Positions 51,195 through 60,142 of a stretch of DNA of 64,000 bases are shown one piece after another; within the stretch, counting starts at the first letter, position 1; each line of letters opens with the position of its first letter. The notes under the pieces were generated by a model. That model was not told the origin of the DNA and did not search any database. It saw nothing but the letters and a program-made list of their open reading frames with translations. The stretch covers positions 20,851 to 84,850 of the forward strand of contig JAENWW010000002.1 in NCBI GenBank assembly GCA_016649875.1, in the 5' to 3' direction. The translations under genes and the position numbers were made by a program. This stretch comes from Coriobacteriia bacterium. GTDB taxonomy: Bacteria > Actinomycetota > Coriobacteriia > WRKU01 > JAENWW01.

Positions 51195-52114
51195 TCCGAT
51201 TTTTCCGTCGTGCCGTCCGACCCGTCTTCGGGTTCTTCTCCGTGTTCATAATAGTGGAGGAATATTTCCTCGAGATCGGGCTCTTCGATAGTCAGGTTGG
51301 TCAAATCGATAGGGGAGATTTTCCGCAGTATGTCATTGATGTCACCCCTGAAAATAAACTCGGCGGAGTTTCCGTGTACGGATAGGCCTTCAATTCCCGC
51401 GAGCGTGAATAAATCGTCTGAAAGCGTTGTTTTCGCCTTGATATCGATCTTTTTATAACTGTTATCCTGCATGTCGCTTATTTTCTCCGACTTGATGATT
51501 CTGCCTTCTTTGATGAAGGCGACCCGGTCGCACATTTTCTGGACTTCGGAAAGAATGTGTGAGGAGAAAAAAACGGTGGCACCTTTTTTGTTTTCATTCA
51601 CGATGATTTCGAAGAATTTCTGTTGCATGAGCGGGTCGAGACCGCCGGTAGGCTCATCGAGTACGATGAGTTTCGGTTCGTGGAGAAGCCCTTGTACGAT
51701 GCCGACCTTCTTTTTATTTCCGTAAGAGAGGCTGTCGATTTTCTTTTTCAAATTGAGGTCGAGGATATCTGCAAGCTCGGCGATTCGTCGAGAACAGTCT
51801 TTATCGTAAAAACTGGCCGAGTACTCCAGCAAATCGATGACGCGCATGTCGTCATAGTAAAAAACCTCCGAAGGGAGATAGCCGAGGTCTTGTTTGATTT
51901 GCGGAAATTCGATGCAACTTTTTCCGAAAATCGTCGCGCTTCCGCTGCTGGGGCGGATAAGCCCGAGCAAGGTGCGAATCGCCGTCGATTTCCCGGCCCC
52001 GTTCGGTCCGATGAACCCGAACACCTCACCTTGTTCGATTGCAAGGTTGACGTCGATTATGCCGCGTTCTTTCCCGTAGTACTTGGTGAGATGCTTCATT
52101 TCGATAATGTTCAT
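51191..52114 (-). CDS. ABC transporter ATP-binding protein (exporter)
   Basis: A 307-residue ATPase with Walker A GPNGAGKSTAIRTLLG, signature LSYGNKKKVGIVQGL, Walker B LIVLDEPTGGLDP and switch SSHILSEVQ. The C-terminal 90 residues form the accessory region of the CcmA/DrrA type. It drives the two ABC-2 permeases. It is divergent from the ars operon across a 200-base gap that includes the arsR promoter, so the two units could be co-regulated, but no shared site is obvious. Confidence 0.92.
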   Translation of the reverse strand: MNIIEMKHLTKYYGKERGIIDVNLAIEQGEVFGFIGPNGAGKSTAIRTLLGLIRPSSGSATIFGKSCIEFPQIKQDLGYLPSEVFYYDDMRVIDLLEYSASFYDKDCSRRIAELADILDLNLKKKIDSLSYGNKKKVGIVQGLLHEPKLIVLDEPTGGLDPLMQQKFFEIIVNENKKGATVFFSSHILSEVQKMCDRVAFIKEGRIIKSEKISDMQDNSYKKIDIKAKTTLSDDLFTLAGIEGLSVHGNSAEFIFRGDINDILRKISPIDLTNLTIEEPDLEEIFLHYYEHGEEPEDGSDGTTEKSE

Positions 52115-52250
52115 GAGCTTAGTCTCCGATGACGGTATATCGAATTATTTTTTTATGTTGCCGTCAGTCTACCCATGCGGGAGGCGATATTCAATATGGG
52201 CGACGCAACGTGCGACCGCTCGATTCCGACAGAGGGACCGATATTTCATA

Positions 52251-52279
52251 TTGACAAACATCGATATGTGAACGATACT
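52251..52279 (+). promoter_or_regulatory. Promoter of the ars operon
   Basis: TTGACA (52251-52256) and GATACT (52274-52279) are 17 bases apart. The ArsR operator starts at the next base. Confidence 0.7.
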
Positions 52280-52311
52280 CACCTCATATCGAATTCTATC
52301 AATATGAGGTG
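52280..52311. promoter_or_regulatory. ArsR operator of the ars operon
   Basis: Perfect 10-base arms CACCTCATAT (52280-52289) and ATATGAGGTG (52302-52311) flank 12 bases, between the -10 box and the arsR start. The right arm overlaps the ribosome binding site. The sequence is unlike the operator at 38735, so the two ArsR proteins should not cross-regulate. Confidence 0.75.
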
Positions 52312-52315
52312 AACC

Positions 52316-52627
52316 GTGGTGCAGGATTTCCAAAAGAACGCGTTGCTGTTCAAAGCTTTTTGCGATGAAAACCGCCTCAAAATACTCAACCGGCTCCGCG
52401 ATGGTGAGCAGTGTTCGTGCGATTTGCTTGAAGGACTGCAAATCAGTCAACCGACGCTTTCCTATCATATGGGGCTGTTGAGTGCCTCCGGAGTGGTCGA
52501 GATAAGGAGAGAGGGCAAGTGGTCTTATTACGCTTTAAGCAAATCCGGCGGCGAGCGGATAATCGCACTGCTCTGTGAAATCGTCGCGCCTCCCGTCGAT
52601 GAAAAACCGAGGGTGTGCGAACCGTAA
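52316..52627 (+). CDS. arsR: ArsR arsenical-responsive repressor
   Basis: A 103-residue repressor with the As(III) site CSCDLLE at the start of the DNA-binding helices, equivalent to the CVCDL motif of the R773 ArsR, then SQPTLSYHMGLLSASGVVEI and the wing RREGKWSYYAL. It starts with GTG. It controls the operon arsR-arsD-arsA-arsC-acr3 from the palindrome directly upstream. Confidence 0.95.
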   Translation: MVQDFQKNALLFKAFCDENRLKILNRLRDGEQCSCDLLEGLQISQPTLSYHMGLLSASGVVEIRREGKWSYYALSKSGGERIIALLCEIVAPPVDEKPRVCEP

Positions 52628-52673
52628 AACAGGTGGAACATGCAAACGAACTGACGACTAAGGAGTGGATTGT

Positions 52674-53084
52674 ATGAAAAAACTGCAAATCTTCGAACCG
52701 GCCATGTGTTGCTCAACCGGCCTGTGCGGCGTGAGTATCGATTCTGAACTGCTGAGGATTTCGACGTCGCTCGAAGCCTTGAATAAACGTGGGATAAAGG
52801 TCGACCGCTTCAATCTCTCAAGCGCGCCTCAAGAGTTCATCGACAACTCCATCGTCAATGAGTTTGTGAACGCCGAAGGCGCCGACGCGCTGCCGATTGT
52901 CGTGCTCGACGATGTCATCGTCATTGCAGGACGTTATCCGAGCAATGATGAGCTCGCTGATGTTTTTGACCTCGAGGCTGATTTTTTCAGTGCCTCTGCA
53001 GTCGGAGCGCCCGAAGATGTTAAGCCGGTGGAAGAAAATGAAAAGAAAAGTTGCGGTTGCTCATCCTCATCAAAATGCTGTTGA
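52674..53084 (+). CDS. arsD: Arsenic metallochaperone ArsD
   Basis: A 136-residue ArsD, which binds As(III) with three cysteines and hands it to the ArsA ATPase. The motif MCCSTGLCG holds the conserved Cys12-Cys13-Cys18 set. Additional pairs close the C-terminus (CGCSSSSKCC). GGAG eight bases before ATG 52674 sets the start. It directly precedes arsA, its functional partner. Confidence 0.95.
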   Translation: MKKLQIFEPAMCCSTGLCGVSIDSELLRISTSLEALNKRGIKVDRFNLSSAPQEFIDNSIVNEFVNAEGADALPIVVLDDVIVIAGRYPSNDELADVFDLEADFFSASAVGAPEDVKPVEENEKKSCGCSSSSKCC

Positions 53085-53100
53085 TTTCGGAGGACATCGT

Positions 53101-54834
53101 ATGTTATCTCTAAGCTTGGATTCGATTGTTTTTACGAAGTATCTGTTCTTTACCGGCAAAGGCGGCGTCGGAAAAACTTCAGTGGCTTGTGCTGTCGCCG
53201 TCGGTCTTGCCGATGCGGGTAAGAACGTGCTCCTCGTCAGCACGGATCCCGCCTCGAACCTCCAAGATGTATTTCATACCGACATTTCCAATAAAGGAAT
53301 TGCGCTCGAAGAAGTGCCGAATCTCGTAGTGGCGAATCTCGATCCGATACAAGCGGCGGCGGAATATCGCGAGAGTGTCGTCGGTCCCTACCGAGGAAAA
53401 CTCCCCGAATCCGTCATCACCAATATGGAAGAACAGCTATCGGGTTCCTGTACCGTTGAAATCGCCGCTTTCAATGAGTTTTCCAAATACCTTACCGAGA
53501 GCGATGTCGCGCAAGCGTACGACCATATCATTTTCGATACCGCTCCGACCGGGCATACGTTGAGAATGCTTCAACTGCCGTCGGCGTGGAGTGGATTCAT
53601 CGAGACAAGTACCCATGGGGCTTCTTGCCTCGGGCAACTTGCCGGGCTCGAAGAAAAAAAGGAAGTTTACGGGCACGCCGTCGCAACGCTTTCCGATGCC
53701 GCGCTGACCACCCTCGTGTTGGTTTCTCGTCCCGAACAGACTCCTCTCAAAGAGGCGGCCAAGGCCTCGTCCGAGTTGTCTGAGCTCGGTGCTAAAAATC
53801 AGTTCCTCATCATCAACGGTCTACTCGCCGACTATGACGACTCCGTGTCGGAAGCTTTCTCCCTCAAGCAGCAGCGTGCGCTCGCCGATGCACCGAAGGC
53901 CCTCTCGACCTTAGCGACATATTATGTTCCGTTGCGCTCCTACAATGTATTGGGCCTCGCCAATATACGGGCGTTGCTTACCGCCGATGCGGTCGACTCG
54001 AGAAAATTCACGCTTGAAGCCGGCGAGATCTCGCGCCTTTCCGCCGTGGTCGACGATTTGGTCCGTAATGAGAGAAAAGTTATATTCACCATGGGCAAGG
54101 GTGGCGTCGGGAAGACGACGGTTGCTGCGGCGATTGCGCTCAACCTCGTCGCGCGCGGTAAAAAGGTGCATCTTGCAACGACCGATCCTGCCGCCCACCT
54201 CAAATTCGTGGTGGAGGAAGGCGCTTCTTTGACCATGAGTCGAATCGACGAGCAGGCCGAGCTTGCGCGGTACAGGGTAGAGGTTTTGGACAAAGCTCGC
54301 GAGACGATGTCGAAAGATGATTTGGCCTATATAGAAGAAGACTTACGCTCTCCGTGTACACAAGAAATCGCGGTTTTTCGTGCATTTGCCGAAATAGTCG
54401 AAAAAGCAAGCGACCGAATCGTCGTGATCGATACCGCTCCGACGGGGCACACCCTCTTGCTTCTGGACTCGACGCAAAGTTACAGCCATGAAGTCGAGCG
54501 TACACAAGGTGAGGTTCCCGAATCGGTTGCAAGATTGCTGCCGCGTTTGCGCTCCGAGGAAACCGAAGTCATCATCGTCACTTTGCCTGAGGCTACGCCG
54601 GTCTTTGAGGCGCTCAGGCTCGAGGAGGATTTGCGCCGTGCCGACATCACAACGAAATGGTGGGTCATAAACTCTTCACTCTATCTTGCGAATTCGACGA
54701 ATGCGCTTCTTTCGGCGAAAGCACAGCATGAGATCGAGTGGATCGATGAGGTCGCGCGGCACACGGACGGTAATTTTGCCGTGATCGCATGGAGTCCCGA
54801 TGAAATCAAAGGCGAAAAATTGTTGGAGCTGTAA
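53101..54834 (+). CDS. arsA: Arsenite-translocating ATPase ArsA
   Basis: A 577-residue tandem ATPase. The two halves each carry a deviant Walker A (FTGKGGVGKTS near residue 20 and MGKGGVGKTTV near 330) and a DTAPTGHT signal sequence. ArsA couples ATP hydrolysis to arsenite export by the membrane pump. GGAGG seven bases before ATG 53101 sets the start. The stop overlaps the arsC start by one base. Here the pump is Acr3 rather than ArsB, a less common but known partner. Confidence 0.96.
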   Translation: MLSLSLDSIVFTKYLFFTGKGGVGKTSVACAVAVGLADAGKNVLLVSTDPASNLQDVFHTDISNKGIALEEVPNLVVANLDPIQAAAEYRESVVGPYRGKLPESVITNMEEQLSGSCTVEIAAFNEFSKYLTESDVAQAYDHIIFDTAPTGHTLRMLQLPSAWSGFIETSTHGASCLGQLAGLEEKKEVYGHAVATLSDAALTTLVLVSRPEQTPLKEAAKASSELSELGAKNQFLIINGLLADYDDSVSEAFSLKQQRALADAPKALSTLATYYVPLRSYNVLGLANIRALLTADAVDSRKFTLEAGEISRLSAVVDDLVRNERKVIFTMGKGGVGKTTVAAAIALNLVARGKKVHLATTDPAAHLKFVVEEGASLTMSRIDEQAELARYRVEVLDKARETMSKDDLAYIEEDLRSPCTQEIAVFRAFAEIVEKASDRIVVIDTAPTGHTLLLLDSTQSYSHEVERTQGEVPESVARLLPRLRSEETEVIIVTLPEATPVFEALRLEEDLRRADITTKWWVINSSLYLANSTNALLSAKAQHEIEWIDEVARHTDGNFAVIAWSPDEIKGEKLLEL

Positions 54835-55244
54835 TGGAGAAATTACCGAAAGTCGCGTTCGTCTGTACGCATAACTCATGCCGCAGCCAAATAGCCGAAG
54901 CGATCGCCGCGCACCTGGCGGACGACGTTTTCGAGAGCTTCTCGGCAGGAACCGAGATAAAGGAATCAATCGATGGGGATGCGGCAAGGACGGTGAAACG
55001 TCTTTACGGAATCGACATCGACGAGTCGCAGCGTCCGAAAACACTTGCGGAGATACCCCCGGTCGATATCGTGGTGACGATGGGATGCGGGGTGCGATGT
55101 CCGTCATTGCCTTGCTCGCATCGCGAGGACTGGGATCTGGACGATCCCACCGGAAAAGGCGACGAGGCTTTTGCCGCTGTGGCCGAGTCGATTCACAGGA
55201 AAGTACTCGATTTGAAGACACGGATTTCGAAAGGTGGATGGTGA
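54834..55244 (+). CDS. arsC: Arsenate reductase, low-molecular-weight phosphatase type
   Basis: A 136-residue ArsC with the P-loop CTHNSCRS near residue 11 and a redox pair in [12 protein letters not shown], followed by [12 protein letters not shown]. This is the thioredoxin-coupled (Staphylococcus pI258) class. It reduces As(V) to As(III), which ArsD, ArsA and Acr3 then export. It overlaps arsA by one base and acr3 by one. Confidence 0.96.
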   Translation: MEKLPKVAFVCTHNSCRSQIAEAIAAHLADDVFESFSAGTEIKESIDGDAARTVKRLYGIDIDESQRPKTLAEIPPVDIVVTMGCGVRCPSLPCSHREDWDLDDPTGKGDEAFAAVAESIHRKVLDLKTRISKGGW

Positions 55245-56356
55245 TGGCGAATCACGTAATGAAAAGACTTTCATTCCTCGATCGGTATTTGACGATCTGG
55301 ATCTTCCTCGCTATGGGAGTCGGAGTCGGAGTCGGCGCGTATTTCAAGGCGATTCCCGACTTCATCGGTAGATTCGCGGTCGGTACCACCAACATACCTC
55401 TCGCCATCGGATTGATCGCGATGATGTATCCGGCACTTGTGAAGGTACATTACGAGGATCTTCCGAAGGCGATGGGCGACAAGAAGGCCCTCGGACTCGC
55501 TATGGTTATGAACTGGATCGTCGCGCCGAGCGTCATGTTCCTCCTCGCCATAACGACCATGCGCTCGAATCCGCACTATATGACGGGTCTCATAATCATC
55601 GGTATTTCACCCTGCATCGCGATGGTGATCATCTGGAACGGACTCGCGAAAGGGGATACGGAGTTCGCGGCAGGTCTCGTGGCTGTGAACAGCATCATGC
55701 AGGTGTTGTTCTTCAGCGTCTATGCATACTTATTCGTGACGGTTTTGCCTCCGCTTTTCGGACTTCAGGGAACGATCGTCCACGTTTCGATGGGGAGGAT
55801 CGCCACGACGGTCGCGATATACCTCGGCATTCCTTTCGCACTGGGTGTTGTCTCGCGGTTCGGTTTGATCAAACTCAAGGGAACTCGCTGGTTCGAGACG
55901 GTGTTCGTGCCGAAGGTCGGCCCCGTCTCGCTCGTGGCGCTGCTCTTCACCATCTTCGTCATGTTCTCTTTGAAGGGGAAGCTGATCCTCCAGATCCCGC
56001 TCGACGTCGTGAAAATCGCGATACCGCTCCTGCTTTATTTCGCCATCATGTTTTTCGGTGTGTTCTTCATAGCTAGAAAATCCGGACTCTCTTACGAAAA
56101 GGTGACGACGCTTTCATTCACGGCCGCATCGAATAACTTCGAGCTCGCCATTGCCGTCTGCGTCGCCGTCTTCGGCATCAACAGCGGAGCCGCTTTCGCT
56201 GCCGTCATCGGTCCGCTCGTGGAGGTTCCCGTACTCATCGGCCTAGTGAACGTTGCGCTCGCGTTCAGGAAGCGGTATTTCCCCGACGAAGAAGCCCCCG
56301 AAGTAGTCGAGCTGCTCACCGACGCCGACAATCTCGAGACAAGAACGACCGATTGA
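55244..56356 (+). CDS. acr3: Arsenite efflux permease Acr3
   Basis: A 370-residue transporter with ten helices. The essential cysteine of helix 4 is in [20 protein letters not shown], and the glutamate of helix 9 in [18 protein letters not shown]. It exports As(III), here probably helped by ArsA. I take ATG 55244, which overlaps the arsC stop and has AAAGG nine bases upstream; 55238 and 55262 are alternatives. It is the last gene of the ars operon. Confidence 0.95.
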   Translation: MANHVMKRLSFLDRYLTIWIFLAMGVGVGVGAYFKAIPDFIGRFAVGTTNIPLAIGLIAMMYPALVKVHYEDLPKAMGDKKALGLAMVMNWIVAPSVMFLLAITTMRSNPHYMTGLIIIGISPCIAMVIIWNGLAKGDTEFAAGLVAVNSIMQVLFFSVYAYLFVTVLPPLFGLQGTIVHVSMGRIATTVAIYLGIPFALGVVSRFGLIKLKGTRWFETVFVPKVGPVSLVALLFTIFVMFSLKGKLILQIPLDVVKIAIPLLLYFAIMFFGVFFIARKSGLSYEKVTTLSFTAASNNFELAIAVCVAVFGINSGAAFAAVIGPLVEVPVLIGLVNVALAFRKRYFPDEEAPEVVELLTDADNLETRTTD

Positions 56357-56428
56357 ACATGAATTTCGCATAATTTCCCTCCGTGCTATTATGGAATAAA
56401 TAAAATTTTCATATAGAAGAGGTAGGAA

Positions 56429-56866
56429 ATGAAAGTATCAACAAAAGGTCGTTATGCTCTGCGCTTGATGATCGATCTCGCCAATCATGATAGCGGTGAT
56501 TGGATCGCCCTCAAGGATATTTCGAAGCGACAGGGTATTTCCGTGAAATATCTCGAGCAGATTGTCAGTCCTTTGAGCAAGACGGGTTATTTGCTCAGCG
56601 CTCGCGGTCCTCACGGCGGATATAAATTGGCGAGGACTCCCGAAGAATATAGTGCGGGAGACATCTTACGTGTTATCGAGGGAAGTTTGGCACCTGTCGC
56701 GTGTCTCGATACTCCGGAGAATCAGTGTGAACGTTATCCTGTTTGTCAAACAATCAAATTTTGGGAGGGCCTCGACAAGGTGGTCTCCGATTATGTCGAT
56801 TCCGTCTCCCTTCAGCAACTTGCCGATCAGGCGAAGCCCGACGGTGCGTGGGATTTCTCCATATAG
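56429..56866 (+). CDS. Rrf2 family regulator (IscR/CymR-like)
   Basis: A 145-residue Rrf2 winged-helix protein: STKGRYALRLMIDLA at the start, GISVKYLEQIVSPLSKTGYL as recognition region, and GPHGGYKLAR as wing. Three cysteines in CLDTPENQCERYPVC match the spacing of the IscR Fe-S site, whereas B. subtilis CymR lacks such a cluster. It is followed by cysteine synthase and O-acetylhomoserine sulfhydrylase genes, so it likely controls sulfur assimilation, Fe-S supply or both. GAGGTAGG lies ahead of the ATG. Confidence 0.92.
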   Translation: MKVSTKGRYALRLMIDLANHDSGDWIALKDISKRQGISVKYLEQIVSPLSKTGYLLSARGPHGGYKLARTPEEYSAGDILRVIEGSLAPVACLDTPENQCERYPVCQTIKFWEGLDKVVSDYVDSVSLQQLADQAKPDGAWDFSI

Positions 56867-56916
56867 TCACGTTTTCGTAATGTTTGCGGTTTTTATAAAT
56901 TATTTGAAAATATCGC

Positions 56917-56945
56917 TTGACAGAAGGAGTCACGTTATCTATCTT
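56917..56945 (+). promoter_or_regulatory. Promoter of cysK
   Basis: A perfect TTGACA (56917-56922) with TATCTT (56940-56945) 17 bases on. It lies between the Rrf2 gene and cysK, so cysK has its own start of transcription. Confidence 0.6.
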
Positions 56946-56957
56946 TATTTCATAGTA

Positions 56958-56978
56958 AACATATAGGAGATATATGTT
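56958..56978. promoter_or_regulatory. Inverted repeat in the cysK leader, candidate Rrf2 operator
   Basis: Eight-base perfect arms AACATATA and TATATGTT enclose GGAGA, starting about six bases past the expected transcription start. A half-site-like CATATAGAAGA precedes the Rrf2 gene itself at 56411. Repression of cysK and autoregulation by the Rrf2 protein are inferred. Confidence 0.55.
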
Positions 56979-56999
56979 AATAATTTTTAGGAGGAAGCG

Positions 57000-57929
57000 A
57001 TGACCGTTTACAAGAGTTTTACAGAGCTGGTTGGCAAGACTCCGCTTTTGGAGCTTACCAATATCGAGAAGAAGCTCGATCTCAAAGCTACTATCTTGGC
57101 GAAACTGGAGTATTTCAATCCTGCAGGTAGCGTAAAAGACCGTATCGCAAAGTCCATGATCGAGGACGCCGAAGCCCAAGGCGTCCTTAAACCAGGCGCA
57201 GTCATCATCGAGCCTACCAGTGGAAACACCGGAATCGGTCTTGCGGCTGTGGCGGCCTCAAAAGGTTATCGCGCGATATTGACTATGCCCGAGACGATGA
57301 GCGTCGAGCGTAGGAACTTGTTGAAGGCGTATGGTGCCGAAATCGTACTGACTGACGGAGCTGCCGGAATGAAGGGCGCAATCGCCAAGGCGAAAGAGCT
57401 CCAAGAAGCTACGCCGGACAGCTACACTCCTGCGCAGTTCGACAACCCGTCCAACCCTCAAGCTCACTTTGCGACTACCGGTCCTGAAATTTGGGAAGAT
57501 GCAGAGGGCAAAGTGGATATATTCGTAGCCGGTGTCGGAACCGGAGGAACGCTTACCGGTGTCGGACAGTATTTGAAGAGCAAGAACCCGGATGCAAAGG
57601 TTGTGGCGGTTGAGCCCGCGGCGTCTCCGGTGCTTTCCGAGGGACACGCGGGACCCCATAAGATTCAAGGAATCGGCGCAGGTTTTGTACCTAAGGTTTT
57701 GGATACGGAAATTTACGATGAAATTATCAGTGTGGAAAACGACGACGCTTTTTCCGGCGCTCAGTTGGTCGCTCATAATGAGGGCATTCTCGTGGGAATA
57801 TCTGCCGGCGCGGCCGTTTATGCGTCAATCGAGCTGTCGAAGCGCCCCGAGAACTTCGGCAAGACGATCGTGGTCGTATTCCCGGATACAGGAGACAGGT
57901 ATCTCTCTTCTCCTCAATTCATAGGATAG
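57000..57929 (+). CDS. cysK: Cysteine synthase
   Basis: A 309-residue O-acetylserine sulfhydrylase that makes cysteine from O-acetylserine and sulfide with PLP. The PLP lysine is in [11 protein letters not shown] near residue 44, the substrate loop is [12 protein letters not shown], and the phosphate loop is [18 protein letters not shown] lies six or seven bases before the ATG. No cysE is in the window. Confidence 0.96.
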   Translation: MTVYKSFTELVGKTPLLELTNIEKKLDLKATILAKLEYFNPAGSVKDRIAKSMIEDAEAQGVLKPGAVIIEPTSGNTGIGLAAVAASKGYRAILTMPETMSVERRNLLKAYGAEIVLTDGAAGMKGAIAKAKELQEATPDSYTPAQFDNPSNPQAHFATTGPEIWEDAEGKVDIFVAGVGTGGTLTGVGQYLKSKNPDAKVVAVEPAASPVLSEGHAGPHKIQGIGAGFVPKVLDTEIYDEIISVENDDAFSGAQLVAHNEGILVGISAGAAVYASIELSKRPENFGKTIVVVFPDTGDRYLSSPQFIG

Positions 57930-57936
57930 GAATAGT

Positions 57937-59244
57937 ATGACTGACAAGAAATATCATTTCGAAACACTCCAGCTCCATGTAGGACAAGAGGAGCCGGACT
58001 CGGCGACCGGATCTCGTGCGGTGCCGATTTATCAGACTGCGGCGTATGTGTTCAAGGATTCCGCCCAAGCGGAGGCGCGGTTCGGTCTCGCCGATGCAGG
58101 TAACATTTACGGTCGCCTCACCAACCCGACGCAAGATGTCTTCGAGCGTAGAATTGCAGCGCTTGAGGGGGGCTCGGCCGCCTTGGCCGTAGCTTCAGGA
58201 GCCGCCGCCGTCACTTATGCGGTATTGAACCTGGCTCATGCCGGAGACAACATCGTTTCGGCTAAAACCATCTACGGCGGTACATTCAACCTGTTCGAGC
58301 ACACGCTACCCGATTACGGCATCGTCACGAAGTTCGTCGATTCCGACGACATCTCGGCTTTTGAAGATGCAATCGATGATAAGACGAAGGCACTCTTCGT
58401 CGAGACCATCGGTAACCCCAATGCGACACTCGTCGACATCGAAGCGGTCGCGGCGGTCGCTCATGCCCACGGTATTCCGCTCGTCGTCGACAACACGTTC
58501 GGCACGCCCTATTTGATCCGTCCGTTCGAGCACGGAGCAGATATCGTCGTGCACTCGGCGACCAAATTCATCGGCGGGCACGGTACAGCAATCGGAGGAG
58601 TCATCGTCGAGAGCGGCAAATTCGACTGGTCTGCCAGCGGTAAGTTCCCGTCGCTGACCGAGCCCGATCCAAGTTATCACGGCATCTCTTTCTACGAGGC
58701 CGCAGGATCGGCGGCATTCGTCACGAAAATTCGTGCGACTTTGCTGCGCGATACCGGCGCAACCATTGCTCCGCTTCACGCATTCCTCTTCTTGCAAGGT
58801 CTCGAGACACTTTCGATCCGTGTCGAGCGCCATGTACAGAACACGATTGCCATTCTCGACCATCTCGTCAATCATCCGCTTGTCGAAAAAGTCAACCATC
58901 CGAGCCTTGAAGGAAATCCTCACAAGGCATTGTACGACCGTTATTTCCCCAACGGCGCGGCTTCGATATTCACTTTTGAAATCAAGGGTGGAGAAGAAGC
59001 GGCCAAAAAGTTCATCGACAACTTGGATATTTTTTCGCTACTCGCCAACGTGGCCGATGCGAAATCCCTTGTGATCCATCCGTATTCGACGACTCACTCG
59101 CAGGGTACTCCCGAAGAGCTCGCCGAGCAGGGAATCACGCCGAGCACCATCAGGCTTTCAATCGGTCTCGAGCACGTGGACGATTTGATTGCAGCCATCG
59201 ATAACGCGTTCGCTTCGACGATGGGTATGCAAATGAGTGAGTAA
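57937..59244 (+). CDS. metY: O-acetylhomoserine sulfhydrylase (MetY)
   Basis: A 435-residue Cys/Met metabolism PLP enzyme. The PLP lysine is in [12 protein letters not shown] near residue 210, with the typical [23 protein letters not shown] before it. Its length and the [26 protein letters not shown] opening fit MetY, which adds sulfide to O-acetylhomoserine to give homocysteine. It begins seven bases after cysK, so cysteine and methionine sulfur entry are co-expressed. A cystathionine gamma-synthase is a less likely reading. Confidence 0.92.
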   Translation: MTDKKYHFETLQLHVGQEEPDSATGSRAVPIYQTAAYVFKDSAQAEARFGLADAGNIYGRLTNPTQDVFERRIAALEGGSAALAVASGAAAVTYAVLNLAHAGDNIVSAKTIYGGTFNLFEHTLPDYGIVTKFVDSDDISAFEDAIDDKTKALFVETIGNPNATLVDIEAVAAVAHAHGIPLVVDNTFGTPYLIRPFEHGADIVVHSATKFIGGHGTAIGGVIVESGKFDWSASGKFPSLTEPDPSYHGISFYEAAGSAAFVTKIRATLLRDTGATIAPLHAFLFLQGLETLSIRVERHVQNTIAILDHLVNHPLVEKVNHPSLEGNPHKALYDRYFPNGAASIFTFEIKGGEEAAKKFIDNLDIFSLLANVADAKSLVIHPYSTTHSQGTPEELAEQGITPSTIRLSIGLEHVDDLIAAIDNAFASTMGMQMSE

Positions 59245-59301
59245 TCGTTCATGCGTTTGTCGGGAGGTCGACTTCTCGCCGAACGGGAATGATTGTTTCG
59301 G

Positions 59302-59331
59302 TTGATTAAAAATATACTCCTCTGGTATGAC
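59302..59331 (+). promoter_or_regulatory. Promoter before the small membrane protein
   Basis: TTGATT (59302-59307) and TATGAC (59326-59331) are 18 bases apart, with a TGG extended -10 element. It falls in the 144-base gap after metY. Confidence 0.5.
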
Positions 59332-59388
59332 GTTTTCACTTCGGCACTGAGGGATAGTGGAGGCACTTACCTAAGGAGGAGCACTTAC

Positions 59389-59571
59389 ATGGATTCAGGG
59401 AACGAGTTGGAAGTTCAAGATTATCCGGGTGACGCAGAGTCTGCCTCAGATGACAAGCTTGCCAAGAAATCGGCTAGGAAAGGGTTCTTCAAAAAGAATC
59501 GGGCGTGGCTGATTCCCGTCATCGTCATACTGCTTGCGCTCGGTGGTAAACCATGCTCAATGCTAGTGTGA
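59389..59571 (+). CDS. Small single-span membrane protein of unknown function
   Basis: A 60-residue frame with an excellent ribosome site (AAGGAGGA eight bases before ATG). The N-terminal 30 residues are acidic, a basic patch follows (KKSARKGFFKKNR), then one membrane helix (AWLIPVIVILLALGG). It ends abruptly in KPCSMLV right after the helix, which suggests either a tiny membrane peptide or a larger extracellular protein truncated by a frameshift. No family recognised. Confidence 0.55.
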   Translation: MDSGNELEVQDYPGDAESASDDKLAKKSARKGFFKKNRAWLIPVIVILLALGGKPCSMLV

Positions 59572-59600
59572 ACATCACATTTAGCGCTATACTGACCGCT

Positions 59601-59629
59601 TGTCGGTATTACCGGCAAATTTATATATA
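59601..59629 (+). promoter_or_regulatory. Candidate promoter of the second Rrf2 gene
   Basis: TTGTCG (59601-59606) followed after 18 bases by TATATA (about 59625-59630). The -35 is part of an inverted repeat TTGTCGG/CCGGCAA that could be its own operator. Confidence 0.4.
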
Positions 59630-59659
59630 AACGTCGTGCGGGAGAGAGGTCGGGGCATC

Positions 59660-60058
59660 ATGGAGGTTAAGAGGCGCACGGATTACGCGATTAGGATGAT
59701 GACTCGTCTGGCTACCGATCTCGGCAGTCCTTTGAGCGTTAAGGTACTGTCGGATGCCGATGATGTTCCCTATCAATTCGCACGTGCGATACAGCGCGAT
59801 TTAGCCGATGCGGGGCTGGTCAAAGTGATCAGAGGTGCACGCGGCGGCGCGATTCTCGCGAAGTCGACGAGCGAAATCACACTGTTGGATATCGTAAAAT
59901 CCACGCAGGGCAAGCCCGAATGTTCGCCCTGCACACGCGAGGCCGATTGGTGCCCCCGTAGGGGGACCTGTCCCATCCATGATATTTGGCGCGAGCTCGA
60001 TTCGATGACCATGAAGTATCTGGAGAGCATTAAGCTCGCAGACATCGCCAAGAACTGA
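59660..60058 (+). CDS. Rrf2 family regulator with a four-cysteine motif
   Basis: A 132-residue Rrf2 protein: VKRRTDYAIRMMTRLA, VPYQFARAIQRDLADAGLV and the wing GARGGAILAK. Cysteines in CSPCTREADWCPRRGTC suit an Fe-S cluster or a redox sensor. It stands alone between the small membrane protein and the CDP-polyol cluster. Its target genes are unknown. ATG 59660 is the likely start, preceded by GAGAGAGG. Confidence 0.9.
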   Translation: MEVKRRTDYAIRMMTRLATDLGSPLSVKVLSDADDVPYQFARAIQRDLADAGLVKVIRGARGGAILAKSTSEITLLDIVKSTQGKPECSPCTREADWCPRRGTCPIHDIWRELDSMTMKYLESIKLADIAKN

Positions 60059-60079
60059 ACACCCACATTCAGATATGGG

Positions 60080-60107
60080 CGGCTGAGCTTTATAGTATAA
60101 TCAGCCG
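60080..60107 (+). promoter_or_regulatory. Promoter and flanking inverted repeat of the CDP-polyol cluster
   Basis: A perfect -10 TATAAT (60096-60101) lies between seven-base arms CGGCTGA (60080-60086) and TCAGCCG (60101-60107). A factor binding the arms would cover the -10 box. No good -35 is present, so activation is possible. Confidence 0.45.
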
Positions 60108-60142
60108 TTGTTGGATTACAAAAGTATTCGGAGGAATTGCGC

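Noticed and set aside
52897..53100. Upstream extension of arsA overlapping arsD
   Set aside because: The added residues are arsD read in another frame; the ATG at 53101 has a good ribosome site and matches ArsA N-termini.
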